Part shown: positions 26,720 through 35,159 of the stretch, in pieces | Layout: each line of letters begins with the position of its first letter | Numbering within the stretch: position 1 is the stretch's first letter | Assembly (NCBI GenBank): GCA_017399185.1 | Contig: JAFQEA010000005.1 | Location: 1 to 64,000, forward strand | Reading direction: 5' to 3' | Origin: Clostridia bacterium | GTDB lineage: Bacteria; Bacillota; Clostridia; Christensenellales; Borkfalkiaceae | DNA: 64,000 nucleotides | Notes under the pieces: generated by a model | Told to the model about the DNA's origin: nothing | Databases searched by the model: none | What the model saw: only the letters and a program-made list of their open reading frames with translations | Made by a program: the position numbers and the translations under genes

Positions 26720-27715
26720 TCAAGCTTCAGCACAGCCTAAAGCCCGTAGGGCTTTTTTAATGTAGACTGCACGCTGCTCGTCTTCATCGTAAGGCTTATC
26801 GCCGCCCAGATTAAGCTTTAAGGTGTTTGTGCGCGCGGTTACGGTTAAATCGTCAATCTGCTCGGGATTTAGGCAGTATATAAAGCCTAAAGATATACCA
26901 AGCTTAACGCGACTAATAAGCTCACAAAACTCCGCGTAAGGCAAAACTGCCGCGTGGGTTAATACGCCTAAAGCGCGCAAGCAGGTATCCTTGGTTTGGG
27001 CCGGTGCAACGCTGTATTGCTGTTGGCGCAGCTCGTTTTCTTCATCGCAGATAAGTAGCGCAAAGTCCTGCACGTTTTTGATAAGCTGTTGTGCGTTACC
27101 GATTGTAACGGCATTGCTCACCTGGTAATAATACCCGTCGGCACTACTGCCTTCGCCAAGCGCACCGCGTATAGTTATGCCTTGGGCGTTTGCTTGCTCT
27201 TGAATCTCGGTTATTCTGCCGTTTTTTGTAAGCATTGGTAAAAACAGCATAAGCGACGCACGCATCCCCGTGCCAAGGTTTGTTGGGCAAGCCGTATAAT
27301 GAAAGCCGTTTCTTGCGGCAAAGGCGCAGTTTGAGCCTAAAATCCTGTCAAGCTTTGTTATGCGCTGCAAGCAGCCTTCAAAATCAAAGCCCTTTACCAT
27401 ACATTGCTCACGGATATGGTCTTCTTCGTTAACCATAACGGATAAAAGCCCGTCGTCAGAAAGCGCAACCGCACCCTGCGGTGATACTGCAAGGCGTGAA
27501 GATATAACGTATCTTTCCACAAAGGAAGCCTTCTGCAGCTTTGTCAGCTTGTTCATTTTATAGTAATCAAACCTGCCAATGCGCTCTAAAACGCCAAAAA
27601 CCTTGTTGACGATAGTAAGCTCCTGCGGGGTGTTAAAAATAAGTTCAGGAAAGTTAAATTCTGCAAGATTGCGCGCCAAGCGGATGCGCGTTGAAATAAT
27701 TACGTCGGTATTCAT
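26720..27715 (-). CDS. mcsB: Protein arginine kinase McsB
   Basis: McsB phosphorylates arginine residues in damaged proteins and marks them for ClpCP. The phosphagen-kinase fold is shown by the STRIRLARNL N-terminal block, VNEEDHIREQCM, YTACPTNLGTGMRASLMLFLP and RGALGEGSSADGYYYQVSN, which carry nucleotide-binding arginines and the catalytic Glu/Cys. At 331 residues it is shorter than the 363-residue Bacillus protein. The C-terminal allosteric phosphoarginine-sensing motif RDxxRA appears as E311-DEQRA, with Glu for the first Arg. The start overlaps the mcsA stop (TAATG), so the two are coupled. Confidence 0.95.
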   Translation of the reverse strand: MNTDVIISTRIRLARNLAEFNFPELIFNTPQELTIVNKVFGVLERIGRFDYYKMNKLTKLQKASFVERYVISSRLAVSPQGAVALSDDGLLSVMVNEEDHIREQCMVKGFDFEGCLQRITKLDRILGSNCAFAARNGFHYTACPTNLGTGMRASLMLFLPMLTKNGRITEIQEQANAQGITIRGALGEGSSADGYYYQVSNAVTIGNAQQLIKNVQDFALLICDEENELRQQQYSVAPAQTKDTCLRALGVLTHAAVLPYAEFCELISRVKLGISLGFIYCLNPEQIDDLTVTARTNTLKLNLGGDKPYDEDEQRAVYIKKALRALGCAEA

Positions 27716-28008
27716 TAACTATCCCTGCGCTGAAGAACGTCTATAAGCGGCGTAAGCTGCTTTGCAAAATCAGTATAGCAATGGGGACAGCCAACCAAAA
27801 GCGTTTGCATAATCTCGTTTAAGCTTCTGCCGCACCGACGGCAACGCTTTTCCTGCTGTTGAACGAATATATTATAAAAGCCGTTTGCCGTAAGAGATTG
27901 GGCGTGCAGGACACAGTTTGCACAAACCTTGCCTTCGATACGTCCGCCGACAAATTCACGCGTGACGGTTTCGGTGGCTTCTTCTTTAAAACAAACGGGA
28001 CAAATCAT
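27715..28008 (-). CDS. mcsA: Shortened McsA-like zinc-binding activator
   Basis: McsA activates McsB. The 97-residue protein has four CxxC pairs (C3/C6, C29/C32, C56/C59, C74/C77), matching the two zinc modules of McsA. It lacks the C-terminal UVR domain that Bacillus McsA (about 185 residues) carries. The stop codon merges into the mcsB start, so this is a natural end. It is the first gene of the operon, where ctsR would be expected in Bacillus. Confidence 0.85.
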   Translation of the reverse strand: MICPVCFKEEATETVTREFVGGRIEGKVCANCVLHAQSLTANGFYNIFVQQQEKRCRRCGRSLNEIMQTLLVGCPHCYTDFAKQLTPLIDVLQRRDS

Positions 28009-28052
28009 TTAACTTATAACCTTTAACTTACTTTATATTTTATATCAATTAT

Positions 28053-28080
28053 ATTATAGCATCATTTTGCAAAAAGTAAA
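28053..28080 (-). promoter_or_regulatory. Promoter of mcsA-mcsB-clpC
   Basis: On the minus strand, -35 TTTACT (28075-28080), a 16-bp spacer and -10 TATAAT (28053-28058) precede mcsA by about 45 bp. I see no CtsR heptad pair (GGTCAAA direct repeat) and no CIRCE element here. Confidence 0.65.
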
Positions 28081-28155
28081 TACCCTTTTGAAAAAAATAT
28101 GCTCATTTTTAACTTTTTTTGTTGGTTTATAGCACTTTTTGCGCTTAAAAACAAG

Positions 28156-28189
28156 AATTACCCCTATAAGCAATGCTCAAGGGGTAATT
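28156..28189 (-). terminator. Terminator of galU
   Basis: The 9-bp stem AATTACCCC / GGGGTAATT with a 16-base loop lies 14 bp after the galU stop and is followed on the minus strand by CTTGTTTTT. Confidence 0.75.
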
Positions 28190-28202
28190 TTTATTATAAA
28201 AA

Positions 28203-29075
28203 TTAATCTTTTACTAATTCCTTTAGGTAAGCCAAGAAGTCCTTTGAAAGCTTTTCGTCACGCAAACCGAACTCAACGTTAGCCTTCAAATAGCCTAATC
28301 TGTCACCCATATCGTAGCGGATACCTTCAAATTCGTAAGCGTAGGCGCCGTTTGTTCTGGCTTCAATATCAAGTGCGTCGGTAAGCTGGTATTCACCGCC
28401 CGCACCAGGCTTTAAATTACGCATAATTTCAACCATATTGGGTGTGCAAACGTATCTGCCAAGTGGGGATATGTCGCTTTTAACAAGCTCTAAAGGGGGC
28501 TTTTCGGTAATAGTTGTTACGTGGTATTCCCTGCCGTTTTGACTGTCAAATTCAACCGATGCGTACTTTGGTACGTCTTCGTGCGGAACGGTTTTTACAC
28601 CAATAACAGTCTTTTGCGTTTTATCGTAAAGGTCAATAAGCTGCTTTAAAACAGGCTTTTCCTTGTTGTACATAACGTCGTCGCCAAATAAAACGGCAAA
28701 GGGCTGGTCACCGATAAAGCTTTCAGCCGCCATAATAGCATCAGCTGTGCCGCGCTGTTTTTCCTGCACGACAAAGTGAACCTTGGCGATAGTTTCAGGG
28801 AACTTGATTGCGTTTAAAAATTCCTGCTTGTTACCCTTTTGTAAAACCCTTTCAAGCTCTTCACACGGGCTGAAATGGTCCTGTAAAATTTCCTTTTTGT
28901 GTCCAACGACAAATACTATTTCTTCAATACCGCTATCGGCTGCTTCTTTTGCGATAATCTCGATTGCGGGGCGGTTTAAGATTGGTAGCATTGGCTTTGG
29001 CACAGCTTTAGTAAAAGGTAAAAACCTTGTGCCGTAACCGGCAACAGGTATAACAGCTAATCTTACTTTTTTCAT
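28203..29075 (-). CDS. galU: UTP--glucose-1-phosphate uridylyltransferase
   Basis: GalU makes UDP-glucose for cell-envelope glycans. The 290-residue protein starts with the nucleotidyltransferase signature VIPVAGYGTRFLPFTKAVPKPMLPI. Further along are the ADAIMAAESFIGDQPFAVLFGDDV metal/UTP block (two halves, ADAIMAAE and FAVLFGDDV), ITEKPP and GAGGEYQLTDAL. It is the last gene of the leftward run, with a 77-bp gap from upp, so it may have its own promoter. Confidence 0.97.
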   Translation of the reverse strand: MKKVRLAVIPVAGYGTRFLPFTKAVPKPMLPILNRPAIEIIAKEAADSGIEEIVFVVGHKKEILQDHFSPCEELERVLQKGNKQEFLNAIKFPETIAKVHFVVQEKQRGTADAIMAAESFIGDQPFAVLFGDDVMYNKEKPVLKQLIDLYDKTQKTVIGVKTVPHEDVPKYASVEFDSQNGREYHVTTITEKPPLELVKSDISPLGRYVCTPNMVEIMRNLKPGAGGEYQLTDALDIEARTNGAYAYEFEGIRYDMGDRLGYLKANVEFGLRDEKLSKDFLAYLKELVKD

Positions 29076-29152
29076 TTTTCCACCTTAAATTTTAGTGTGT
29101 CAAAATTTTGCATTTTTCGATTACAAAAATAATCGTACAACGGATAAAATAA

Positions 29153-29782
29153 TTATTTTGTACCAAAAATTCTGTCGCCTGCATCGCCCAAGCCGGGGAT
29201 AATGTAAGCGTGTTCGTTTAAGCGTTCATCTAAAGACGCAACGTAAATATCAACGTCAGGATGGGCTTTTTGTACGGCTTTAACGCCTTCTGGTGCGGCA
29301 ATAAGACACATAAGCTTAATGTCGTTACAGCCCCTTTGCTTTAAAAAGCCGATAGCGGCAACAGCGCTACCGCCTGTTGCAAGCATTGGGTCAACAACGA
29401 TTAAACGTCTTTCGGTTGCGTCTTGCGGTAACTTGCAATAATATTCTACCGGTTGATGGGTTTCGGGATCACGATATAAACCAATGTGACCGACCTTTGC
29501 GTTTGGCACGAGTGTAAGTATGCCGTTAACCATGCCAAGACCTGCCCTTAAAATAGGAACAACACCGATTGCACGGCCTGAAAGCTCAAAGGCCTTGGTT
29601 TCGCACATTGGGGTTTGAATGGTAATTTCTTTTAAAGGTAAATCACGCGTAACTTCATAACCCATAAGAAGTGAAATTTCTTCTAAAAGGGTGCGGAAAT
29701 CTTTAGTGCTTGTTTCGGTTTGACGCATAAGTGAAAGTTTGTGCGCAATAAGTGGATGGTTTACTACCGTGAACTTACTCAT
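29153..29782 (-). CDS. upp: Uracil phosphoribosyltransferase
   Basis: Upp salvages uracil to UMP using PRPP. The 209-residue protein has [12 protein letters not shown], the PRPP-binding [14 protein letters not shown] loop and the C-terminal [12 protein letters not shown] that contacts uracil. It starts with a good GGAGA ribosome site. Its place after rpiB recalls the Bacillus ywlCEF-glyA-upp region, here without glyA. Confidence 0.97.
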   Translation of the reverse strand: MSKFTVVNHPLIAHKLSLMRQTETSTKDFRTLLEEISLLMGYEVTRDLPLKEITIQTPMCETKAFELSGRAIGVVPILRAGLGMVNGILTLVPNAKVGHIGLYRDPETHQPVEYYCKLPQDATERRLIVVDPMLATGGSAVAAIGFLKQRGCNDIKLMCLIAAPEGVKAVQKAHPDVDIYVASLDERLNEHAYIIPGLGDAGDRIFGTK

Positions 29783-29881
29783 AATATATTCTCCGTAAAA
29801 TTTTAATATGTTATTTTTAATTTATTTTTGCCGAAATTTAATTCGTTAAAATTTTGCAAAAACAAAGCTTTTTCTTAAGTT

Positions 29882-30319
29882 TTATTGCTCGTATTTATTG
29901 ATTTTTTCAATCCGTCTTGCGTGCTTATCACCTAAAAAATCGGTGGATAAAAACACGTCAACCATTTGTAAAATAACGGGTAACTCAACAACCCTTGCAC
30001 CAACAGCCAAGCAGTTTGCGTCGTTATGTTCACGACACATTTTTGCAGTAAAAAGGTCGTGACACAAGCCGCACCTTACACCCTTAACCTTGTTAGCACA
30101 GATGCTTACGCCAATGCCCGTACCGCAAACAAGTATTGCCCTATCGCAAAGCTTATCAGCAACAGCCTTTGCCGTTTGAAAAGCATAGTCGGGATAGTCA
30201 CAGCTACCGTTTGAATAAGTGCCGAAATCAGCAACCTGATGGCCCTTATCCTTAAGATAATTTTTAAGTTGTTCTTTGACTTCAAAGCCGGCGTGGTCCG
30301 CGCCGATTGCAATCTTCAT
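29882..30319 (-). CDS. rpiB: Ribose-5-phosphate isomerase B
   Basis: RpiB interconverts ribose-5-phosphate and ribulose-5-phosphate. The 145-residue sequence has GADHAGFEVKEQLKNYL, YPDYAFQTAKAVA, the CGTGIGVSICANKVKGVRCG active-site loop (catalytic Cys in the CGTGIG turn) and the ARVVELP strand. An allose-6-phosphate isomerase is a close relative, but the neighbours ywlE and ywlC favour RpiB. One base separates it from ywlE. Confidence 0.94.
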   Translation of the reverse strand: MKIAIGADHAGFEVKEQLKNYLKDKGHQVADFGTYSNGSCDYPDYAFQTAKAVADKLCDRAILVCGTGIGVSICANKVKGVRCGLCHDLFTAKMCREHNDANCLAVGARVVELPVILQMVDVFLSTDFLGDKHARRIEKINKYEQ

Positions 30320-30320
30320 A

Positions 30321-30764
30321 TTAACCCCTTTTTAGCAAATCTATTATTATATCGCAGGCTTTGTTAAGATGTGCAAAGCACGCCCTGTACGCCCCTATAT
30401 CAAGCCCGTAAGGGTCTAAAACGTCACCTGTTTTAGTCAGTTGGTTGATAGAATATACGTTTTGATAGCCTTGCTCCTTAAGTAAATACAAGGCTTTATC
30501 GGTCATCGTAACGATAGCGTCGTAGCTGTGCAATTTAGACAAGGTCATTTGCTTTGGCACAAACTTTGTCATTTTAATTCTGTTTTCTTTAAGCACAGCC
30601 TTTGTGTTTGGGTTAATGGATTCTTCAACGACCTTTATGCCGTAAGAAGAAACTGTCAGCTCAATTTCGGGGTGATTTAGCAATTTATTTTTTAAAATAA
30701 ACAACGCCATAGGACTTCTACAGGTATTACCCGTACAAACAAAGCAAAGCTTATTCTTTTTCAT
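30321..30764 (-). CDS. ywlE: Protein arginine phosphatase, YwlE-like
   Basis: This low-molecular-weight phosphatase has its P-loop at residues 10-17, CTGNTCRS. Cys10 is the nucleophile and Arg16 binds phosphate. Thr14 corresponds to the residue that gives Bacillus YwlE its phosphoarginine specificity; ordinary tyrosine phosphatases have Ile there. The general acid lies in DVLDPYG (Asp near residue 114). The gene order ywlC-ywlE-rpiB matches Bacillus. With McsB encoded about 3 kb away, I infer that it removes McsB marks. A tyrosine phosphatase role cannot be ruled out. Confidence 0.88.
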   Translation of the reverse strand: MKKNKLCFVCTGNTCRSPMALFILKNKLLNHPEIELTVSSYGIKVVEESINPNTKAVLKENRIKMTKFVPKQMTLSKLHSYDAIVTMTDKALYLLKEQGYQNVYSINQLTKTGDVLDPYGLDIGAYRACFAHLNKACDIIIDLLKRG

Positions 30765-30788
30765 TGCGGTTACCCCCTTTTGTTTGTT

Positions 30789-31793
30789 TTAGCCAAAGGC
30801 CTTTAAAAAGCGGTTTTCAACGCTTAACATAACTTCATCGGTTATGGGGAATTTGTATCCAATAGCCAAATCAAAGCGCTCGGCTTCCCTTAAGCCAAAG
30901 TATAGTCTTGCCGCCATTTGATTGCCTGTTTCACCCAAGCTGAACACGTTTAAGCCCTTAAAATGGCACGCGTCCTGCTCACGGCACATAATAACAGCCG
31001 TTTTGTTTTGGCTTATAGTTTGATTATAAAGCTTGATTACGTCTTCAAAATTACCGTGCTCAAAAACTGCAGTTTGCGTTTTAGGACAATAATGCTTATA
31101 CTTTGTCCCCGGGGAGCGCGCATTTAAACTGCTATCTTGATTAGCATAAGTACATTTGCCCGTAACCCTTGCAATCATTTGTGCCGTAACTAAACCCTTA
31201 CGTAAAATTATCGGATAATCACCCGTGACGTCAACCACGGTTGATTCAATACCGCCCTCGCACCTGCCGCCGTCCAAAATCATAGGTATTTTTTGCCCAA
31301 AATCGGCAAAAACGTGCTCGGCTGTAACAGGGCTTGTGTGCTTTGATAGGTTCGCAGATGGCGCTGCAATGGGGAGATTAACAGCCTTTAAAAAGCTTTG
31401 CGCGCCTTGCGATGACGGCATACGTATTGCAAGCGTTTTTAGCCCGCAGGAAACTAAATCACTAACCTTACCACGGCTGTTAAAGACAAGCGTGATAGGC
31501 CCTGGCATAAAAGCCTTAATCAGCTCCTTCTGATAGGGCTTATCAACGTAAACAAGGGTTGAAATATCGTAATCCTTGTGAACGTGGACAATAAGTGGGT
31601 TATCGGTTGGCCTTCCCTTTAAGTAAAAGCATTGGCGGATAGCGTCATCCAAAAATGCGTTTGCACCCAAGCCGTAAACGGTTTCTGTGGGGAAAGCAAC
31701 TAACTTACCTTGTAAAACGTACTCTTTTGCTAATTTTAAATTTTCATCGGTAATCTGGCGTATCACTATGCTGTCGTTAGTCGTAGAAAGCAT
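30789..31793 (-). CDS. ywlC: Threonylcarbamoyl-AMP synthase, Sua5/YwlC type
   Basis: This enzyme makes threonylcarbamoyl-AMP for the t6A37 modification of ANN-decoding tRNAs. The YrdC domain (about 10-200) has the GKLVAFPTETVYGLGANAF block, KGRPTDNPL and SANLSKHTSP. A C-terminal Sua5 domain (about 225-334) is present, so it is the long form. I choose the ATG at 31793 because AAGGTG lies six bases upstream; an ATG six bases further upstream is possible. Either start overlaps the dnaB end by 17 bp or more. Confidence 0.93.
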   Translation of the reverse strand: MLSTTNDSIVIRQITDENLKLAKEYVLQGKLVAFPTETVYGLGANAFLDDAIRQCFYLKGRPTDNPLIVHVHKDYDISTLVYVDKPYQKELIKAFMPGPITLVFNSRGKVSDLVSCGLKTLAIRMPSSQGAQSFLKAVNLPIAAPSANLSKHTSPVTAEHVFADFGQKIPMILDGGRCEGGIESTVVDVTGDYPIILRKGLVTAQMIARVTGKCTYANQDSSLNARSPGTKYKHYCPKTQTAVFEHGNFEDVIKLYNQTISQNKTAVIMCREQDACHFKGLNVFSLGETGNQMAARLYFGLREAERFDLAIGYKFPITDEVMLSVENRFLKAFG

Positions 31794-33249
31794 CGTCATC
31801 ACCTTGGTCCGGGATTGATTTTTCCAAGCTGTCAAGGTCTTCTTTTGAATAGGTTGAAAGCTTTGAATCTAAATCGTCATTGTCATCTTTATCGTTACGA
31901 TAGCTTGGTGGCGGTGTCGGACCGTCAAATTTATCCAAGTTAACGAACTTGCAGTATTCACCCTTGAAGATAAGCTCAAAGCTATCGCAAACGCCGTTAC
32001 GGTTTTTAGCAATGATAACTTCGGTAATGACGTTTAGCGGCTTTTCTTCAGTGGTTTCCGGCTTATGAAGGAACATTACAAGGTCGGCGTCTTGTTCGAT
32101 AGCACCCGATTCCCTTAAGTCGGAAAGAACCGGTCTGCCGCCTTTTCTTGACGTAACCTGACGGGATAATTGTGAAAGTGCAATTACCGGGCAATCAAGC
32201 TCCTTTGCGACCATTTTAAGGTTTCTTGAAATGTCAGTAACTTCCTGTTGACGGCTTTCAACGTTCTTTTTAGCCGTTTGCATAAGCTGCATGTGGTCGA
32301 CAACGATCAAGTCAAGCTTGCCTTGGCGCATTTTTAAACGCCTTGCGCGTGATAAAACGTCTTGCGGGGTAACGTTAGAGCTTTCATCAACGAAGATTTT
32401 AGCCTGACCTAAAAGCTTTTTGGTATTCCAAAGTCTTTGGAAGCCCTTTTCGTCCTTTTGTAAAAGCTTACCCTTAAGCGCGGCGTCCATAGGTACGTTA
32501 CCAACAGAGCAAAGCATACGTTGTGCAAGCTCTTCCTTGGTCATTTCGAGCGCGAAAACCGCACAAACAGCGTCGCTCTTTAGCGCCAAGTTTTCAACGA
32601 TATTCATAACGAAGGTCGTTTTACCTACGGAAGGTCTTGCCGCGATAATAATAAGGTTGCCCTTATGCAAGCCGTTGGTCATATAGTCAAGGCGGGTAAA
32701 GCCTGTCTTTATGCCCGTTGCATAGTTTTTATCCTTTTGTAATTTTTCAAACTTTTCAAGTACAGGGTCAAAATAATTACCAAGCTGCTCTAACCCGTGC
32801 TTTTCATCCTTTTCGGCAATATCAAAGACTAATTTTTCGGCATAGGAAAGCGACTTATCACTGTCCGTACTGACCGTAGCGTCTTCAATGATAAGGTTTG
32901 AGCTTGTTATAAGCTTTCTTAAAACGCCGTCGCGCTTAACGATAGAAAGATATTGCTCATAGTTAGCCGACGAAGGTATTACCTTGGTAATATCTGTCAG
33001 ATAACCAATACCGCCAACCTTTTCAAGCTTGCCGTTTTTCTGAAGCATATCGGCAAGTGTAACAAGGTCAACGGGAACGTTTTTAAGCATAACTTCACGC
33101 ATGCAGCCAAAGATAATTTTGTGTGATTCAACCAAAAAATCTTCTTCTGAAAGCGCAGAAATAACGTCAAGCTGTATAACTTGGTCTAAAAGAATTGAAG
33201 CAAGAACAGACTGCTCGGCTTCAAGATTGTAAGGCATATTTTTAGCCAT
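31777..33249 (-). CDS. dnaB: Replicative DNA helicase DnaB
   Basis: This hexameric helicase (DnaC in Bacillus nomenclature) unwinds the replication fork. The 490-residue chain has the N-terminal collar (PYNLEAEQSVLASILLD), the RecA-like C-terminal domain with Walker A AARPSVGKTTFVMNI, VDHMQLM (Walker B) and SQLSRQVTSRKGGRP. About 40 extra residues at the C terminus are rich in Asp and Ser. Its loaders, a DnaD-like protein and DnaC/DnaI ATPase, are encoded at 38749-41102. Confidence 0.96.
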   Translation of the reverse strand: MAKNMPYNLEAEQSVLASILLDQVIQLDVISALSEEDFLVESHKIIFGCMREVMLKNVPVDLVTLADMLQKNGKLEKVGGIGYLTDITKVIPSSANYEQYLSIVKRDGVLRKLITSSNLIIEDATVSTDSDKSLSYAEKLVFDIAEKDEKHGLEQLGNYFDPVLEKFEKLQKDKNYATGIKTGFTRLDYMTNGLHKGNLIIIAARPSVGKTTFVMNIVENLALKSDAVCAVFALEMTKEELAQRMLCSVGNVPMDAALKGKLLQKDEKGFQRLWNTKKLLGQAKIFVDESSNVTPQDVLSRARRLKMRQGKLDLIVVDHMQLMQTAKKNVESRQQEVTDISRNLKMVAKELDCPVIALSQLSRQVTSRKGGRPVLSDLRESGAIEQDADLVMFLHKPETTEEKPLNVITEVIIAKNRNGVCDSFELIFKGEYCKFVNLDKFDGPTPPPSYRNDKDDNDDLDSKLSTYSKEDLDSLEKSIPDQGDDDAFYD

Positions 33250-33352
33250 AATTATCCCCTGTAAAAATTTATTTTGCGATAGGCTTTGCAGGGTTTACTG
33301 CAAAGCCTCATTTTGTCTTTTTGTATATTAATTTACTGTCTTTAATCAAAGA

Positions 33353-35134
33353 TTAAAGCTTAATTGCGTCAAATTGGTCGAGTGCGTCTTCAAAAGACTT
33401 CATTGCACTTTCAAAAGCGTCGGTCTTTGTTAAGTCAACGCCGGCAATCTTTAAAAGCTCAACAGGGCTTGCGCTGCCGCCTGATGATAAGAATCTCTTA
33501 TAATCGTCAACAGCAGGCTTGCCTTCGGTTAAAATCCTTTCGGCAATAGAAATTGCGCTTATAATGCCCGTTGCGTATTTGTATACGTAGAAGGCATTGT
33601 AAAAATGTGGAATCCTTGCCCATTCCCAAGAAATTTCTTTATCGGAAATAACGCCCTTGCCGTAGTATTTTTTATTGAGCTTGTGGTATTCCTTGCAAAG
33701 GTAATCCTTGGTTAACGGAATACCCTTTTCTGCAGAGCTGTGAGCCAAATATTCAAATTCAGCAAACATCGTCTGACGGAAAAGCGTGCTCTTAATCATA
33801 TCCGTGTAGTATGAGAGCAAGTATTTTTTAAGCTTTAAGTCGTCACTTTCACTGAGTAAGTACTTAAGCAGTAAAACTTCGTTAACGGTGCTTGCAACTT
33901 CTGCAACGAAAATACGATAGCTTGCCTTATTTTGCGGCTGATGCTTATTGGAATAATAAGTGTGCATTGCGTGGCCAAGCTCGTGCGCAACCGTGAAGAT
34001 GTCGCTTGTGGTTTGCTGGTAGTTGAGTAAAACGTACGGATGCTTGAACGCATAAACGCCCGTGGAATACGCGCCGCTGCGCTTACCGGGGGTTTCTTCA
34101 ACGTCAATCCAGCCGTCGTCGTGGGCTTCCTGTAAAAGTGCCAGGTAGTCTTCGCCAAGCGGGTGTAAGCCCTTTTTAACGAGCTTGAAGGCATCTTCAT
34201 AATCAAGCTTTAATTCAGCGTTTTCTACTATTGGCATATAGATATCCCACATATGCATTTTGTCAAGCTTTAAGGCTTCCTTCTTTTGATTAACGTATCT
34301 GTGAAGGAGTGGGAAGCTGTTATGTACGCTCGTCAAAAGGTTTTTGTAAACTACTTCTGAAACGTCTTCGCCAAACAAAGCCTTTTCAAGGCAGGAATTG
34401 TATCCCCTTGCCCTTGTCATAAATACGTTTTTATTTACGTTGCCAACGTAAGATGCGGTAATTGTATTCAATAAGCCGCCGTAAGCCGCGTAGTATTTTT
34501 TGAAAACCTTTTTTCTGAAATCACGGTCTTCGTTCCTTAAGGATAAGCCGTAAACGCCGTGCGTTACTTTAAGCTTGCCGTTTGGTGTATTGATGGTTGG
34601 GAAAGGTAAATCAGCATTGTCAATCATACCGAAAACGTTGCTGTACCCACCGAAAACCTGACCGCCAAGGGCAAGCACCCTTTCGGTTTCTTCACTTAAA
34701 ACGTGTGGCTTTTCAGCAATGATTCTTTCTAAATCATAGCTGTAATCTGAAAGTGCAGGGTCTTTGGAAAAAGCAGTTAAGGTTTGGCTTGATAATTTAG
34801 TAAGCTCCGGCGTCATAAATGAAACGGCAGACGAAAACTTAACGAATAAGCCCTGTGCCCTTGCAAGTAAGCCGTTATAAAAACTTTCACGCGTGTCTTC
34901 GTGTGAGCGCATTGACGCGTAAACGTAAAGCTTTTCTAAAACAAGGCTTACCTTGTCGATATCGTTAAAACAATCTTTGATTGTTTGTACGTTGTTTAAT
35001 TTGCCTTGGTATTTTGCAAAATCAATGTTTTGCTCAACCCATTTATAATCCTTTTCCCATAAAGAATGGTCTTCGTAAATATGGGCGGTATTCCACTTGC
35101 GGTTTGCAGGGACTTCGTTTCTTGAGTTAGCCAT
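33353..35134 (-). CDS. pepF: Oligoendopeptidase F (M3B family)
   Basis: PepF is a cytoplasmic zinc metallopeptidase that cuts short peptides. The 593-residue sequence has the HEXXH zinc motif in TVAHELGHAMHTYYS, followed by the third ligand in the FVAEVASTVNE helix. The N-terminal part matches M3B proteins (NEVPANRKWNTAHIY). It lies 103 bp upstream of dnaB and 25 bp after degV. Confidence 0.96.
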   Translation of the reverse strand: MANSRNEVPANRKWNTAHIYEDHSLWEKDYKWVEQNIDFAKYQGKLNNVQTIKDCFNDIDKVSLVLEKLYVYASMRSHEDTRESFYNGLLARAQGLFVKFSSAVSFMTPELTKLSSQTLTAFSKDPALSDYSYDLERIIAEKPHVLSEETERVLALGGQVFGGYSNVFGMIDNADLPFPTINTPNGKLKVTHGVYGLSLRNEDRDFRKKVFKKYYAAYGGLLNTITASYVGNVNKNVFMTRARGYNSCLEKALFGEDVSEVVYKNLLTSVHNSFPLLHRYVNQKKEALKLDKMHMWDIYMPIVENAELKLDYEDAFKLVKKGLHPLGEDYLALLQEAHDDGWIDVEETPGKRSGAYSTGVYAFKHPYVLLNYQQTTSDIFTVAHELGHAMHTYYSNKHQPQNKASYRIFVAEVASTVNEVLLLKYLLSESDDLKLKKYLLSYYTDMIKSTLFRQTMFAEFEYLAHSSAEKGIPLTKDYLCKEYHKLNKKYYGKGVISDKEISWEWARIPHFYNAFYVYKYATGIISAISIAERILTEGKPAVDDYKRFLSSGGSASPVELLKIAGVDLTKTDAFESAMKSFEDALDQFDAIKL

Positions 35135-35159
35135 AATACACCTTCCCTATTGATTTTTA

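Noticed and set aside
28009..28202. CtsR or CIRCE box before mcsA
   Set aside because: No GGTCAAA direct repeat and no TTAGCACTC-N9-GAGTGCTAA repeat is present on either strand.
29783..29881. PyrR-type attenuator before upp
   Set aside because: The 99-bp gap is AT-rich, with no terminator/antiterminator pair that I can see.
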